Position numbers and translations under genes: made by a program. This document shows, one piece after another, positions 25,679-33,250 of a stretch of 64,000 bases of DNA. The first letter of the stretch is position 1. Each line of letters starts with the position of its first letter. Source of the stretch: Pseudoalteromonas arctica A 37-1-2 (lineage in GTDB: Bacteria > Pseudomonadota > Gammaproteobacteria > Enterobacterales > Alteromonadaceae); the NCBI RefSeq assembly GCF_000238395.3, contig NZ_CP011025.1, positions 1,240,001 to 1,304,000 on the forward strand, written 5' to 3'. Under the pieces are notes generated by a model. The model was not told the DNA's origin. It did not search any database and was given only the letters and a program-made list of their open reading frames with translations.

Positions 25679-26677
25679 ATGAGTTTATTTGCAGATCGCT
25701 TAGTACGATACGATGATTTAATTCCGTGTAAGAACGCCTTTATTGATACGCGATCGCCTGGTAGTGATCAAAAAGAAAATTTTACTATTATAGGTCCAGG
25801 TGTTGCAGAGAACCCTAATCAGCATGTGCATATTTCCATACCTCATGGGTTTAATATTGGTGGTGCTCGTCAACCTGCTGGGTGCTTAAACTCGCAGCAT
25901 AGCCACTTAACAGAAGAAATATTTGTTGTACACAGTGGCACATGGGCATTTTATACCGGTGTAGATGGTAAAGATGCCAGGGTAATTTTAAATGAAGGCG
26001 ATATTATTTCGATTCCTTTAGATATTTTTAGAGGATTTGAAAACGTAGGTGATGGTATAGGTTACTTGTATGCAGTACTTGGCAGTGACGATCCTGGCAG
26101 AGTGCTTTGGGCTCCACAAGTATTTGATATGGCAAAAGAGTTCGGTCTTATTTTGCTAGAAAATGGCAGCTTAGTAGACACAACGCTCAATGAGAAAATC
26201 CCAGATGGGGTAAAACCAATGGCTGTTACAAGTAGTGATCAAATAGCGCAGCACCGAGTAATAACAGACGAAGAGCTTGCGCAAACAGTGGTCAAGGCAC
26301 GAGATTTTAATTGGAACAAGCACTCTTACTTAAGCCAATCCGAAGGTGTTTACGAAGCACCGTTAGTTGGTAATTTAAATGCTGATACGCTTATTCAAAC
26401 GCAATTAAATTGGGCGCATGGATTTAATATATCAGCGTTAAAACTACAGCCAAATGCAAAAATAGCAAAACACATTCGTTTTGAAGAAGAGGTTATTTTT
26501 GTTCATCAAGGTAGTTTAACCATTGATTTAGGCGATGAAGTACTAACGCTTACTCAAGGTGATACATTTTCAGTCCCTATTGAACATAGCCGAGCGCTTA
26601 GTAATGAAGCGCAAGGTGATTGCATTATGTATATCACTCGCAGAAATGATGCGCCAAAAGATCCGCAATTTATTTAA
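25679..26677 (+). CDS. Bicupin protein
   Basis: A 332-residue protein with two cupin domains. The first has the full metal motif: G68, H74, H76 and E80 in a G(X)5HXH(X)3E arrangement, followed by a conserved IPLDIFRGFENVGD segment. The second (about 235-320) keeps KHIRFEEEVIFVHQG but has Arg where the second His would be, so only the first site is likely to bind metal. Bicupins include dioxygenases, isomerases and decarboxylases. It is translated from AGGAG just after the SDR gene and belongs to the same operon; the reaction is unknown. Confidence 0.85.
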   Translation: MSLFADRLVRYDDLIPCKNAFIDTRSPGSDQKENFTIIGPGVAENPNQHVHISIPHGFNIGGARQPAGCLNSQHSHLTEEIFVVHSGTWAFYTGVDGKDARVILNEGDIISIPLDIFRGFENVGDGIGYLYAVLGSDDPGRVLWAPQVFDMAKEFGLILLENGSLVDTTLNEKIPDGVKPMAVTSSDQIAQHRVITDEELAQTVVKARDFNWNKHSYLSQSEGVYEAPLVGNLNADTLIQTQLNWAHGFNISALKLQPNAKIAKHIRFEEEVIFVHQGSLTIDLGDEVLTLTQGDTFSVPIEHSRALSNEAQGDCIMYITRRNDAPKDPQFI

Positions 26678-26699
26678 ACTCTAATGCCATATGTAATTT

Positions 26700-26731
26700 A
26701 AAGCACTTAGCTTGTTTTAGCTAAGTGCTTC
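26700..26731. terminator. Hairpin between the bicupin and EamA genes
   Basis: AAGCACTTAGCT / AGCTAAGTGCTT with a six-base loop, followed by TCTTTC on the plus strand. It reaches into the 3' end of the convergent EamA gene and probably stops transcription from both sides. Confidence 0.7.
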
Positions 26732-27591
26732 TTTCGTGGTAAAAAACCAGTAACCAGCATAGTGCCTACAATTACAAATAGTGCGCCTAGTAATGTATTT
26801 GGCCCTATTTGCTCATCTAAAAATAAATGCCCCCAAAATATGCCAAATAATGGAATTAAAAATGTAACCGTGAGTGCTGAGGTTGGGCCAATATCGTCGA
26901 TTAATTTAAAAAATAAAATATAAGCAAGGGCGGTACATACTACGCCCAGTACTAATACACCTAGCATAATGTTGGTGCTTGGTATTTCTCGAATTGGCAT
27001 AAATAAGATAAGCGGTAATACCATAAAGCTCGAAGCCCACATTGAGCCATGGGCGTTATCGAATGGGGCCAGTTTAGGCGCATTTTTAGTGTAATGCGAT
27101 GCAATGGCATAGCAAAGTGAAGCGCTTAATGCCGCTACTATGGCCAAAATTGATTGGCTATTTAACACAAAATGATTTTGCCCAACCAAAATAGCTACGC
27201 CAATTAAACCCAGCAGTAAACCAATCACCATACTTTTATTGGGCTTTGTTTTTGTCCATAAAATTCCAACAACAACACCCCATATTGGTGTTGTAGAATT
27301 TAAAATTGAGAGTGTGGATGCGCTGATAGTTTGGGCTGCGTAAGCAAAAAATAAAAACGGAAGAGCAGAATTAAACGCGCCTATAATAAAAAAGTGTTTT
27401 TTATGTTGGATAAACGCCAAGCGGCGTTTTAAGTACAGCGCCATAATAAATAGGGTGAGTGCAGCAAAGCCTACTCTAAACTCAATTAATACCGCAGGCC
27501 CCAAGCTGTTAGCTGCCATTCGCATAAATAAAAAAGAAGCGCCCCAAATAGCGGCCAGAAAAAATAATCGCAGTAAGCTTGCTAAGGTCAT
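26707..27591 (-). CDS. EamA/RhaT family (DMT superfamily) transporter
   Basis: A 294-residue inner membrane protein with ten predicted helices arranged as two EamA repeats. Family features are AAIWGASFLFMRMAA at the start, LLLGLIGVAILVG at the end of the first repeat and GALFVIVGTMLVTGF at the end of the second. Members export or import metabolites and amino acids. It converges on the bicupin gene and has no island operator upstream, so a link with the island is not supported. Confidence 0.9.
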   Translation of the reverse strand: MTLASLLRLFFLAAIWGASFLFMRMAANSLGPAVLIEFRVGFAALTLFIMALYLKRRLAFIQHKKHFFIIGAFNSALPFLFFAYAAQTISASTLSILNSTTPIWGVVVGILWTKTKPNKSMVIGLLLGLIGVAILVGQNHFVLNSQSILAIVAALSASLCYAIASHYTKNAPKLAPFDNAHGSMWASSFMVLPLILFMPIREIPSTNIMLGVLVLGVVCTALAYILFFKLIDDIGPTSALTVTFLIPLFGIFWGHLFLDEQIGPNTLLGALFVIVGTMLVTGFLPRKKHLAKTS

Positions 27592-27696
27592 GATAGTATT
27601 TTAATTATGCTGATTGGTTTTTAGAATAACAGGGTTTATAAAAAGTGTAAGCCATATTCGGAACTGGCATATAAAAATAATAAATTAAGGATAAGA

Positions 27697-28080
27697 ATGA
27701 AAAAGTTCTCAGTAGTTTCTATGGTGTTTATCACTTTTTTGGGTGGATGTAATTCAAGCCCAATCAACCTTTACAGTGATACCACCATGAAAAAGAATGA
27801 ATACAATGGTATTAAAGCGTATCGAAAAGGACAGTTTGAAGCCGCTTTCAATTATTTAAAAGAGCCTGCTGGGCTAGGCTATAAAAGCGCACAATACACG
27901 TTGGCGTTTATGTTTTTGAAAGGCCAATACTTGGAGCAATCTACTAAACTAGGGATGGGCTGGCTAGGCGTTGCAAAAGAAGCGGGGGTTGAAAATTGGT
28001 CTGCGCAATACGATGTATTTTACAGTGCAGCAACTACGCAGCAAAAACAACAAATAGACGAAACAGTTGCGTTGTATTAA
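27697..28080 (+). CDS. Sel1-repeat lipoprotein, apparently truncated by a frameshift
   Basis: The frame encodes 127 residues with a lipoprotein signal (lipobox LGGC, Cys18) and Sel1/TPR-like helices (GIKAYRKGQFEAAFNYLKEPAGLGYKSAQYTLAFMFLKG). It stops at 28078-28080, but the -1 frame continues at once with a coherent cysteine-containing tail (LTQFGVKAQNMTCRR ... VKIDCTKHEG) to 28217. Such tails are common in related Alteromonadales lipoproteins, from memory. A single-base deletion or a -1 frameshift is the likely cause. AAGGATAAG precedes the ATG. Confidence 0.65.
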   Translation: MKKFSVVSMVFITFLGGCNSSPINLYSDTTMKKNEYNGIKAYRKGQFEAAFNYLKEPAGLGYKSAQYTLAFMFLKGQYLEQSTKLGMGWLGVAKEAGVENWSAQYDVFYSAATTQQKQQIDETVALY

Positions 28081-28217
28081 CGCAATTTGGCGTTAAAGCA
28101 CAAAATATGACCTGTCGTCGTTCAACTTCGCCTAGGCGTACATTTGGTGAAGTTAAAATTGATTGCACTAAGCACGAAGGTAGCGTTACCGAGCACGGCA
28201 TACAAATAATAGAATAG
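28077..28217 (+). pseudogene. Out-of-frame C-terminal part of the Sel1 lipoprotein
   Basis: The -1 frame from TTA at 28077 reads LTQFGVKAQNMTCRR and continues to a TAG at 28217, with two cysteines. It lacks its own start and ribosome-binding site and directly continues the upstream lipoprotein. Confidence 0.5.
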
Positions 28218-28219
28218 AG

Positions 28220-28372
28220 TTATGGCTTTTCTAGCTTTTTTTCAAAGTCGCTTTTAACAATATCGAGTGCTTTTAAGACCTCTTCTGGAGCAACATCGTG
28301 TTGCTCTAGTATCATAATTAAATCTACTGCAAGTTTAATATGTGTAGGGGCTTGATCAAGTGGACTTGTCAT
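28220..28372 (-). CDS. ybaM: YbaM family (DUF2496) small protein
   Basis: A 50-residue protein starting MTSPLDQAPTHIKLAVDLIM and ending ALDIVKSDFEKKLEKP, matching the short DUF2496/YbaM family over its whole length. In Escherichia coli ybaM lies beside priC; here priC is two genes away in the same direction, which supports the call. It overlaps the end of the ComFB-like gene by 17 bases. Function is unknown in the family. Confidence 0.8.
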   Translation of the reverse strand: MTSPLDQAPTHIKLAVDLIMILEQHDVAPEEVLKALDIVKSDFEKKLEKP

Positions 28373-28637
28373 TTAACTCTTTCTTTTTTGATATTTGGCT
28401 AATGGCAACATTTATTGCTGTTTGTACACGTTGTTCCATATGTATGCGTTCTGATTGCGGTAAATAAAACGCCATATCTACATCGTAGCGAATATATCGT
28501 GGCGGGAGCTGATTTAGTACCGTACAACAAAAGTCAGCCATTACATCTTCATCATATTTTTCATCAAGTTTAAGTTTGATGATTTCTTCAACTACAATCT
28601 TTTCGTAATAGTTGTGTATGTCTTCGTGTAATCGCAT
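28356..28637 (-). CDS. ComFB family protein
   Basis: A 93-residue protein with the pattern of the late-competence ComFB family: HNYYEKIVVEEI near the N-terminus, then VLNQLPPRYIRYDVDMAFYL and a C-terminal helix VQTAINVAISQI. The family is small and its role outside Bacillus is unclear; some members bind cyclic dinucleotides. It lies between the HDAC-like gene and ybaM. Confidence 0.8.
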   Translation of the reverse strand: MRLHEDIHNYYEKIVVEEIIKLKLDEKYDEDVMADFCCTVLNQLPPRYIRYDVDMAFYLPQSERIHMEQRVQTAINVAISQISKKKELNDKST

Positions 28638-28688
28638 ATTCCCACCGCTTTAAAATAATCCGTTTAACTGAGTCTATACTAAGGCTTA

Positions 28689-29582
28689 CTATAAATCGAT
28701 AGCGGCTTTAAATAGTTGTTTATGAACATTAATTAGTGAACTCAAATTACGCTGATAACCGCCACCTAAAGCGCACATTAGTGGGATTTGATGTTGCTTA
28801 CAGAAGTTGAGAACAAACAAGTCGCGCTCATATACGCCATTGAGCGATATATTAAACAAGCCTAACTCGTCTTTAGTGTAAATATCAGCGCCTGCATTAT
28901 ACAAAATAATATCAGGGTTATGTATGCGCACGCAAAAATCGAGTGCTTGCTTTAATGTAGCAAGGTACTCATCGTCGGCTGTTTTAGCGGGCAATGCAAA
29001 ATCGTAAGTAGACTCTTGCTTATTACGAGGAAAATTTTGTTCACAATGAATTGAGCAGGTAATAATTTGGTTATGGTTTTGAGTGATTTGTGCTGTGCCA
29101 TCGCCTTGGTGTACGTCGCAATCAAAAATTAAAACAGTGTCGGCTTGCTCTGTATTTATTAAATGTGCTGCTGCAATAGCTAAATCATTAAAAATACAAA
29201 AGCCACTGCCAAAATCGCTATGAGAATGATGATAACCACCGCTTAAATTGAAGGTTAGATCGTGGCTAAAAGCCGCTTCAGCAGCTTGAATACTCCCGCC
29301 AATAGATAAAAGAGTACGCTCTACAAGTTGTTGCGAATAGGGAAATCCCATCTTTTTAATTGCTTTATCGCTTAGTGTTCCATTTAAAAAGTCATCTATA
29401 TAACGTTGGCTATGACATAGCGCAAGTTGAGATACGGTTACTTTTTTAGGCTCTTGAAAGTGAATAGCCGAAACACCTAGATTTTCTATTTCGGTTTTAA
29501 GTAACTTATACTTTTGAATAGGGAATCGATGACGTTCTGCAAGGATAAGGTCTGAATACAATGGATGATAATAAAGCTGCAT
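28689..29582 (-). CDS. Histone-deacetylase-like (arginase/deacetylase fold) amidohydrolase
   Basis: A 297-residue member of the HDAC/AcuC superfamily. The catalytic His pair is GGYHHS (118-119), zinc ligands are D156 and H158 in DCDVHQGDG and D233 in NAGAD, and GGGY closes the active site. Bacterial members deacetylate acetyl-lysine, polyamines or other small amides. The protein is full length. It sits 14 bases after priC and could be co-transcribed with it. Substrate not known. Confidence 0.9.
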   Translation of the reverse strand: MQLYYHPLYSDLILAERHRFPIQKYKLLKTEIENLGVSAIHFQEPKKVTVSQLALCHSQRYIDDFLNGTLSDKAIKKMGFPYSQQLVERTLLSIGGSIQAAEAAFSHDLTFNLSGGYHHSHSDFGSGFCIFNDLAIAAAHLINTEQADTVLIFDCDVHQGDGTAQITQNHNQIITCSIHCEQNFPRNKQESTYDFALPAKTADDEYLATLKQALDFCVRIHNPDIILYNAGADIYTKDELGLFNISLNGVYERDLFVLNFCKQHQIPLMCALGGGYQRNLSSLINVHKQLFKAAIDL

Positions 29583-29595
29583 AGTAAAGTTCGGC

Positions 29596-30204
29596 TTAAC
29601 GCAGCTGCTGTTTTTCTACTTGTTGTATTTTGTCCTCGGTGGCAGAAATTGCTTTTCTGCAGCGGCCTAATCGAGCGTGTGTGCTTAATATTTCAAGGTT
29701 AAGCTTTTGTGCTTTAGCTGGCGAGGCTTTATCCATTTGCATTTTACGCTCTTCAATCATGAGCACTAAACGGCGTTCAAACTCATGGTTTTGTTTTAAT
29801 TCGTCGTAAAGCTCGTGCGATGATTGCATTATTTTTTGTACCGCTTGCTTATAAACGGTTTGCTTAGGGCGTGGTTTATAATGGCTTTTGTTTTCTTTAA
29901 CCCAAATAGGCGTTGATTTAATAACATTGAATACAGCTTGTACCTGAGCTCCTATACGTTCAAGCGCGTAGGTATAAGCATGGCGATGCTCACTTGGCGG
30001 TAACCTTGACACTTCATCTTCTATTTCTATTACGTAATCGACTAGGTTCATGCTTTTTGTACTAAAAACTGCGCGGTCAAACAAGCTAGGTTGCGCTTGC
30101 ATGTAACGATTTTTAGAAAAAAGTTTAGCTTTATCAAATTGCTCAGCTTGTTGTTTTAGCGTTGCAACTTGTTGGCGTAGTTTATCTAAAGCTGTAGGGT
30201 GCAT
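29596..30204 (-). CDS. priC: Primosomal replication protein PriC
   Basis: A 202-residue, mostly helical protein. FDKAKLFSKNRYMQAQPSLFD and the following MNLVDYVIEIEDEVSRL ... ALERIGAQVQAVFNVI match PriC (primosomal replication protein N''). PriC loads DnaB at stalled forks through SSB and the fork structure. The nearby ybaM, as in Escherichia coli, supports the assignment. It starts two bases after the TSUP permease gene ends. Confidence 0.8.
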   Translation of the reverse strand: MHPTALDKLRQQVATLKQQAEQFDKAKLFSKNRYMQAQPSLFDRAVFSTKSMNLVDYVIEIEDEVSRLPPSEHRHAYTYALERIGAQVQAVFNVIKSTPIWVKENKSHYKPRPKQTVYKQAVQKIMQSSHELYDELKQNHEFERRLVLMIEERKMQMDKASPAKAQKLNLEILSTHARLGRCRKAISATEDKIQQVEKQQLR

Positions 30205-30205
30205 A

Positions 30206-30982
30206 TTAAAAGTAAGCCTCGTAAATTAGTTTTAATGCTAAAAGTATAACCATAGTATTAAATACAGGGCGAATAAATTTACTACCAAAACGTATTGCTG
30301 AATGTGCTCCAAACCATGCGCCTAGCATAATAAAAAAGCCCATTGTTATGCCAAGTAAAAAGTTTACATGGCCGAGTGCTACAAAGGTGATGAGCGATAT
30401 AAAATTAGAAACAAAGTTCATTGAACGCGCTAAACCACAATTGAGTAGCAAGTTCATTTTATAAAGCATGCCATTAGAAGCGGTCCAAAATGTCCCCGTA
30501 CCTGGCCCTGCTAAACCATCAAAAAAGCCTAATGCTAAACCCTGTAGCCATTGTTTTATTTTCATCGCTTTGTTTAGTTTAGGGAGCTCATCGCCTTCTG
30601 TGGTACTTAAATTACCAAATAAGCTATAGGCGGCAACTAAAATAATAATAATGGGGAGTAGTTTGTTTAAAAAATCGATACTTAAATGATCAACAATAAC
30701 AGTACCTATCAATGCACCTATTGCAGTAGCAATTACGGAGGCAGCCCAAAACTTTGGACTAAATAAGTTCTTTTTATAATAAGTATAGCTTGCCGTTAAC
30801 GAGCCAAAACTTGCTGCTAGTTTATTGGTGCCTAATGTTAAATGTGGAGGTAAGCCTGCAGTTAATAAAGCGGGCACAGTTAACATACCACCGCCACCGG
30901 CGATAGCGTCTATAAAACCTGCGGCAAGTGCAACAGCACATAAAACAGCCCAAGTTGTTGGATCGAGTGCGAGTTCAAACAT
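30206..30982 (-). CDS. TSUP (TauE/SafE) family permease
   Basis: A 258-residue inner membrane protein with about eight helices. GFIDAIAGGGGMLTVPALL near residues 22-40 and GFFDGLAGPGTGTFW near 150-165 are the two repeat motifs of the TauE/SafE family (YfcA-like). Members move sulfonates, sulfite or organic acids. Its first base overlaps the last base of dinG, so the two are in one operon. Confidence 0.9.
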   Translation of the reverse strand: MFELALDPTTWAVLCAVALAAGFIDAIAGGGGMLTVPALLTAGLPPHLTLGTNKLAASFGSLTASYTYYKKNLFSPKFWAASVIATAIGALIGTVIVDHLSIDFLNKLLPIIIILVAAYSLFGNLSTTEGDELPKLNKAMKIKQWLQGLALGFFDGLAGPGTGTFWTASNGMLYKMNLLLNCGLARSMNFVSNFISLITFVALGHVNFLLGITMGFFIMLGAWFGAHSAIRFGSKFIRPVFNTMVILLALKLIYEAYF

Positions 30983-33057
30983 TAATAATCTATTTGTCTT
31001 TTAAAAGGTGGTAGGGTGTCGAGCATGGCTTTACCGTATCGCTTAGTAATTAAGCGCCTATCGAGAATAGTAATACAGCCTTCATCACTCTCTTTTCGCA
31101 GCAGTCTACCACAGCTTTGTACCAATTTCTTTGCGGCGTCTGGCACGGTAATCGTTAAAAACGGGTTACCGCCTTTGCTTTGTACAAATTCTGCTTGCGC
31201 TTCTTCTATCGGCGAAGTAGGTACAGCAAACGGAATTTTAGTGATTATTAAGTTCTCTAAATATTTACCAGGTAAATCAAGACCTTCCGAAAGGCTTTGT
31301 GTTCCAAATAAAATACTGCCTTTGCCTTCGTCTACATTTTTAGTGTGTAATTTAAGCAACGCTTCTCGCGACATCTCACCTTGTACTAATAAGTTAAAAC
31401 CTTTTGTTCTAAGAAACTTTGTTACGTGGTCCATTTGCCAGTAAGAAGCGAATAGTACAAGGTTCGCTTTTTTATCATTTAGGTACTCTGGTAATGTTTT
31501 AGCTAGGTGATCACTAAAGTCTTTATCGGTTGGTTCTACTTTAGATACCGGAATACGTAAAGTGGCTTGTTTGGGGTAATCAAAAGGAGAAGGTACTTTA
31601 ATAAATTTAACGCCTTCTTCTTTAGCAAGTCCTGTTTCGTAAGCAAAGTGATCGAACGAGCCCAGTGCACTTAATGTAGCAGAGCACAAAACAGCGCCCG
31701 CGCATTCTCGCCACAATTTATCTTTTAAGTAATAACCGACTTCAATAGGGCAGTCGCTTAATAAGTGGTCGTGATGGCTTTTGTATTCAAGGCGTTTTAT
31801 CCACCGTGCATGAGGAGCACCTTCGCCTTTTTTGGCGTAACTAAACCATAGTTTGTTTAGTTGCTCTAACCTGTTTATGTATTGACCGCTTTCGCCTAGT
31901 ATTGGGTCGGCAACGTAAGGTTTTATGTCGCCATCGCTAACATCTTGGGTAAGGGTGTCGTGCATTTTGTTTAAACAGCGCAGCGCATCTTGCGTGGCTT
32001 CGCTTATGTCTTTTGCTTTACTGTGCAGCGATTGTGGAATTTCACCGTGCTCAAAGCGATAAGTATCATCTTTTGAGTATTCAAAGTCGGCATTATCAAG
32101 AATATCGCGAACTACTTTTAAATCTTTATTCGCGTCATTAATGCTGTCGCAAAGTTTAAAGTTTTGCCCAATAGCTCTTTGCCCCACTAAAATCTTCGCC
32201 ATTTTCCCGCTAAACTTGGTGAGCTTATCAAGCCATTCTATCGTGCCTTTGATTGTTGCTGCGGCCGATGAAAAATCGCGTGTTATATGTGCTAAATGGT
32301 GCGCTTCATCAATTACATAAATGGTGTTGTCGGGCTCTGGTAAAATTTTACCACCGCCTAGGTCTAAATCGGCAAGTAATAAAGAGTGATTAATTACCAG
32401 TACATCCATTTGCATTAATTGATTACGAGCAAGCTGAAACGGACACGTTTGATGGGCCTTCATTTGGCGTTGGCATGAATGTTTATCGCACGCTATTAAG
32501 TTCCACACTCTATCGGGTACAGTATCGGCCCAACTGTCTCTATCGCCTTGCCATTTTTTATTCACATAGGCGTTATATAGCTCATTTAAACACTTGGTTT
32601 CCATTGCGCTCAATGGTGAAGTAAGCGTTGGCATAAAGTCCATTTGTGTTTGGCTATCGCCGTTTACAGCATTATGTAATTTGTGGGCGCAAATATAACG
32701 ATGGCGACCTTTTACCAAATCAAATTTAAAGTCGAGGCCTGAATGCTTTTTAAAAAATGGGAGTTCTTTTGCTATTAATTGTTCTTGCAGTGCAACGGTT
32801 GCGGTAGAAATAACCAGCTTCTTTTTTTGCGCTAAGGCAAGCGGTAATGCGCCTAAACAATAGGCAAGAGACTTACCGGTACCGGTGCCTGCTTCAATTA
32901 CGCAAATGCGCTGCTTTTTATGGTATTCGCCAGCAAGCGTTTTTGCTATTTCGGCTACAAGGTAGTTTTGACTGCTACGAGGGCGATAATCGTTTAGGTT
33001 GCTAGCCACATGCTGGTGTACTTGCCTAATTGTTTTTTTTAGTGAGTCAGAAAGCAT
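30982..33057 (-). CDS. dinG: ATP-dependent DNA helicase DinG
   Basis: A 691-residue XPD-like superfamily 2 helicase. Walker A AGTGTGKS is at 56-63 and the DEAH box at 250-253. Four cysteines (123, 190, 195, 205) lie where the iron-sulfur cluster ligands are expected, and QSCGRLLR (motif VI) is near the C-terminus. DinG unwinds DNA and R-loops during SOS-type stress. A LexA-like box (33077-33092) lies 20 bases before the start. The gene is divergent from polB. Confidence 0.95.
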   Translation of the reverse strand: MLSDSLKKTIRQVHQHVASNLNDYRPRSSQNYLVAEIAKTLAGEYHKKQRICVIEAGTGTGKSLAYCLGALPLALAQKKKLVISTATVALQEQLIAKELPFFKKHSGLDFKFDLVKGRHRYICAHKLHNAVNGDSQTQMDFMPTLTSPLSAMETKCLNELYNAYVNKKWQGDRDSWADTVPDRVWNLIACDKHSCQRQMKAHQTCPFQLARNQLMQMDVLVINHSLLLADLDLGGGKILPEPDNTIYVIDEAHHLAHITRDFSSAAATIKGTIEWLDKLTKFSGKMAKILVGQRAIGQNFKLCDSINDANKDLKVVRDILDNADFEYSKDDTYRFEHGEIPQSLHSKAKDISEATQDALRCLNKMHDTLTQDVSDGDIKPYVADPILGESGQYINRLEQLNKLWFSYAKKGEGAPHARWIKRLEYKSHHDHLLSDCPIEVGYYLKDKLWRECAGAVLCSATLSALGSFDHFAYETGLAKEEGVKFIKVPSPFDYPKQATLRIPVSKVEPTDKDFSDHLAKTLPEYLNDKKANLVLFASYWQMDHVTKFLRTKGFNLLVQGEMSREALLKLHTKNVDEGKGSILFGTQSLSEGLDLPGKYLENLIITKIPFAVPTSPIEEAQAEFVQSKGGNPFLTITVPDAAKKLVQSCGRLLRKESDEGCITILDRRLITKRYGKAMLDTLPPFKRQIDY

Positions 33058-33076
33058 GGGATGATTTACCTAAAGT

Positions 33077-33092
33077 ATGTATATAATTACAG
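33077..33092. promoter_or_regulatory. LexA-like SOS box
   Basis: ATGTATATAATTACAG matches the CTGT-N8-ACAG form of gammaproteobacterial LexA sites except that the first C is A. It lies between dinG and polB, both SOS genes in Escherichia coli. Confidence 0.6.
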
Positions 33093-33250
33093 TGCTATGG
33101 ATTTTAGAGTTATAAGAGTGTAACTACAAGAAGTGATGAGATTAATTTAGCAAATAAAGTATCTGAGTGTTTATTTAGGTTGAATGTATGGCTTTAAAGC
33201 ATTTTGAATTAAGTAAAAACTTACATATATATGTATAAGGTTTAGTAATA

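Noticed and set aside
8534..26677. Dihydroxypropanesulfonate (HpsN) degradation island
   Set aside because: The HisD-like enzyme is compatible, but no sulfolactate sulfo-lyase or related sulfonate genes are present, and the other enzymes do not fit.
33222..33235. TACATATATATGTA as a LexA site for polB
   Set aside because: It lacks the CTGT...ACAG ends required for LexA and is only an AT-rich palindrome near the promoter.
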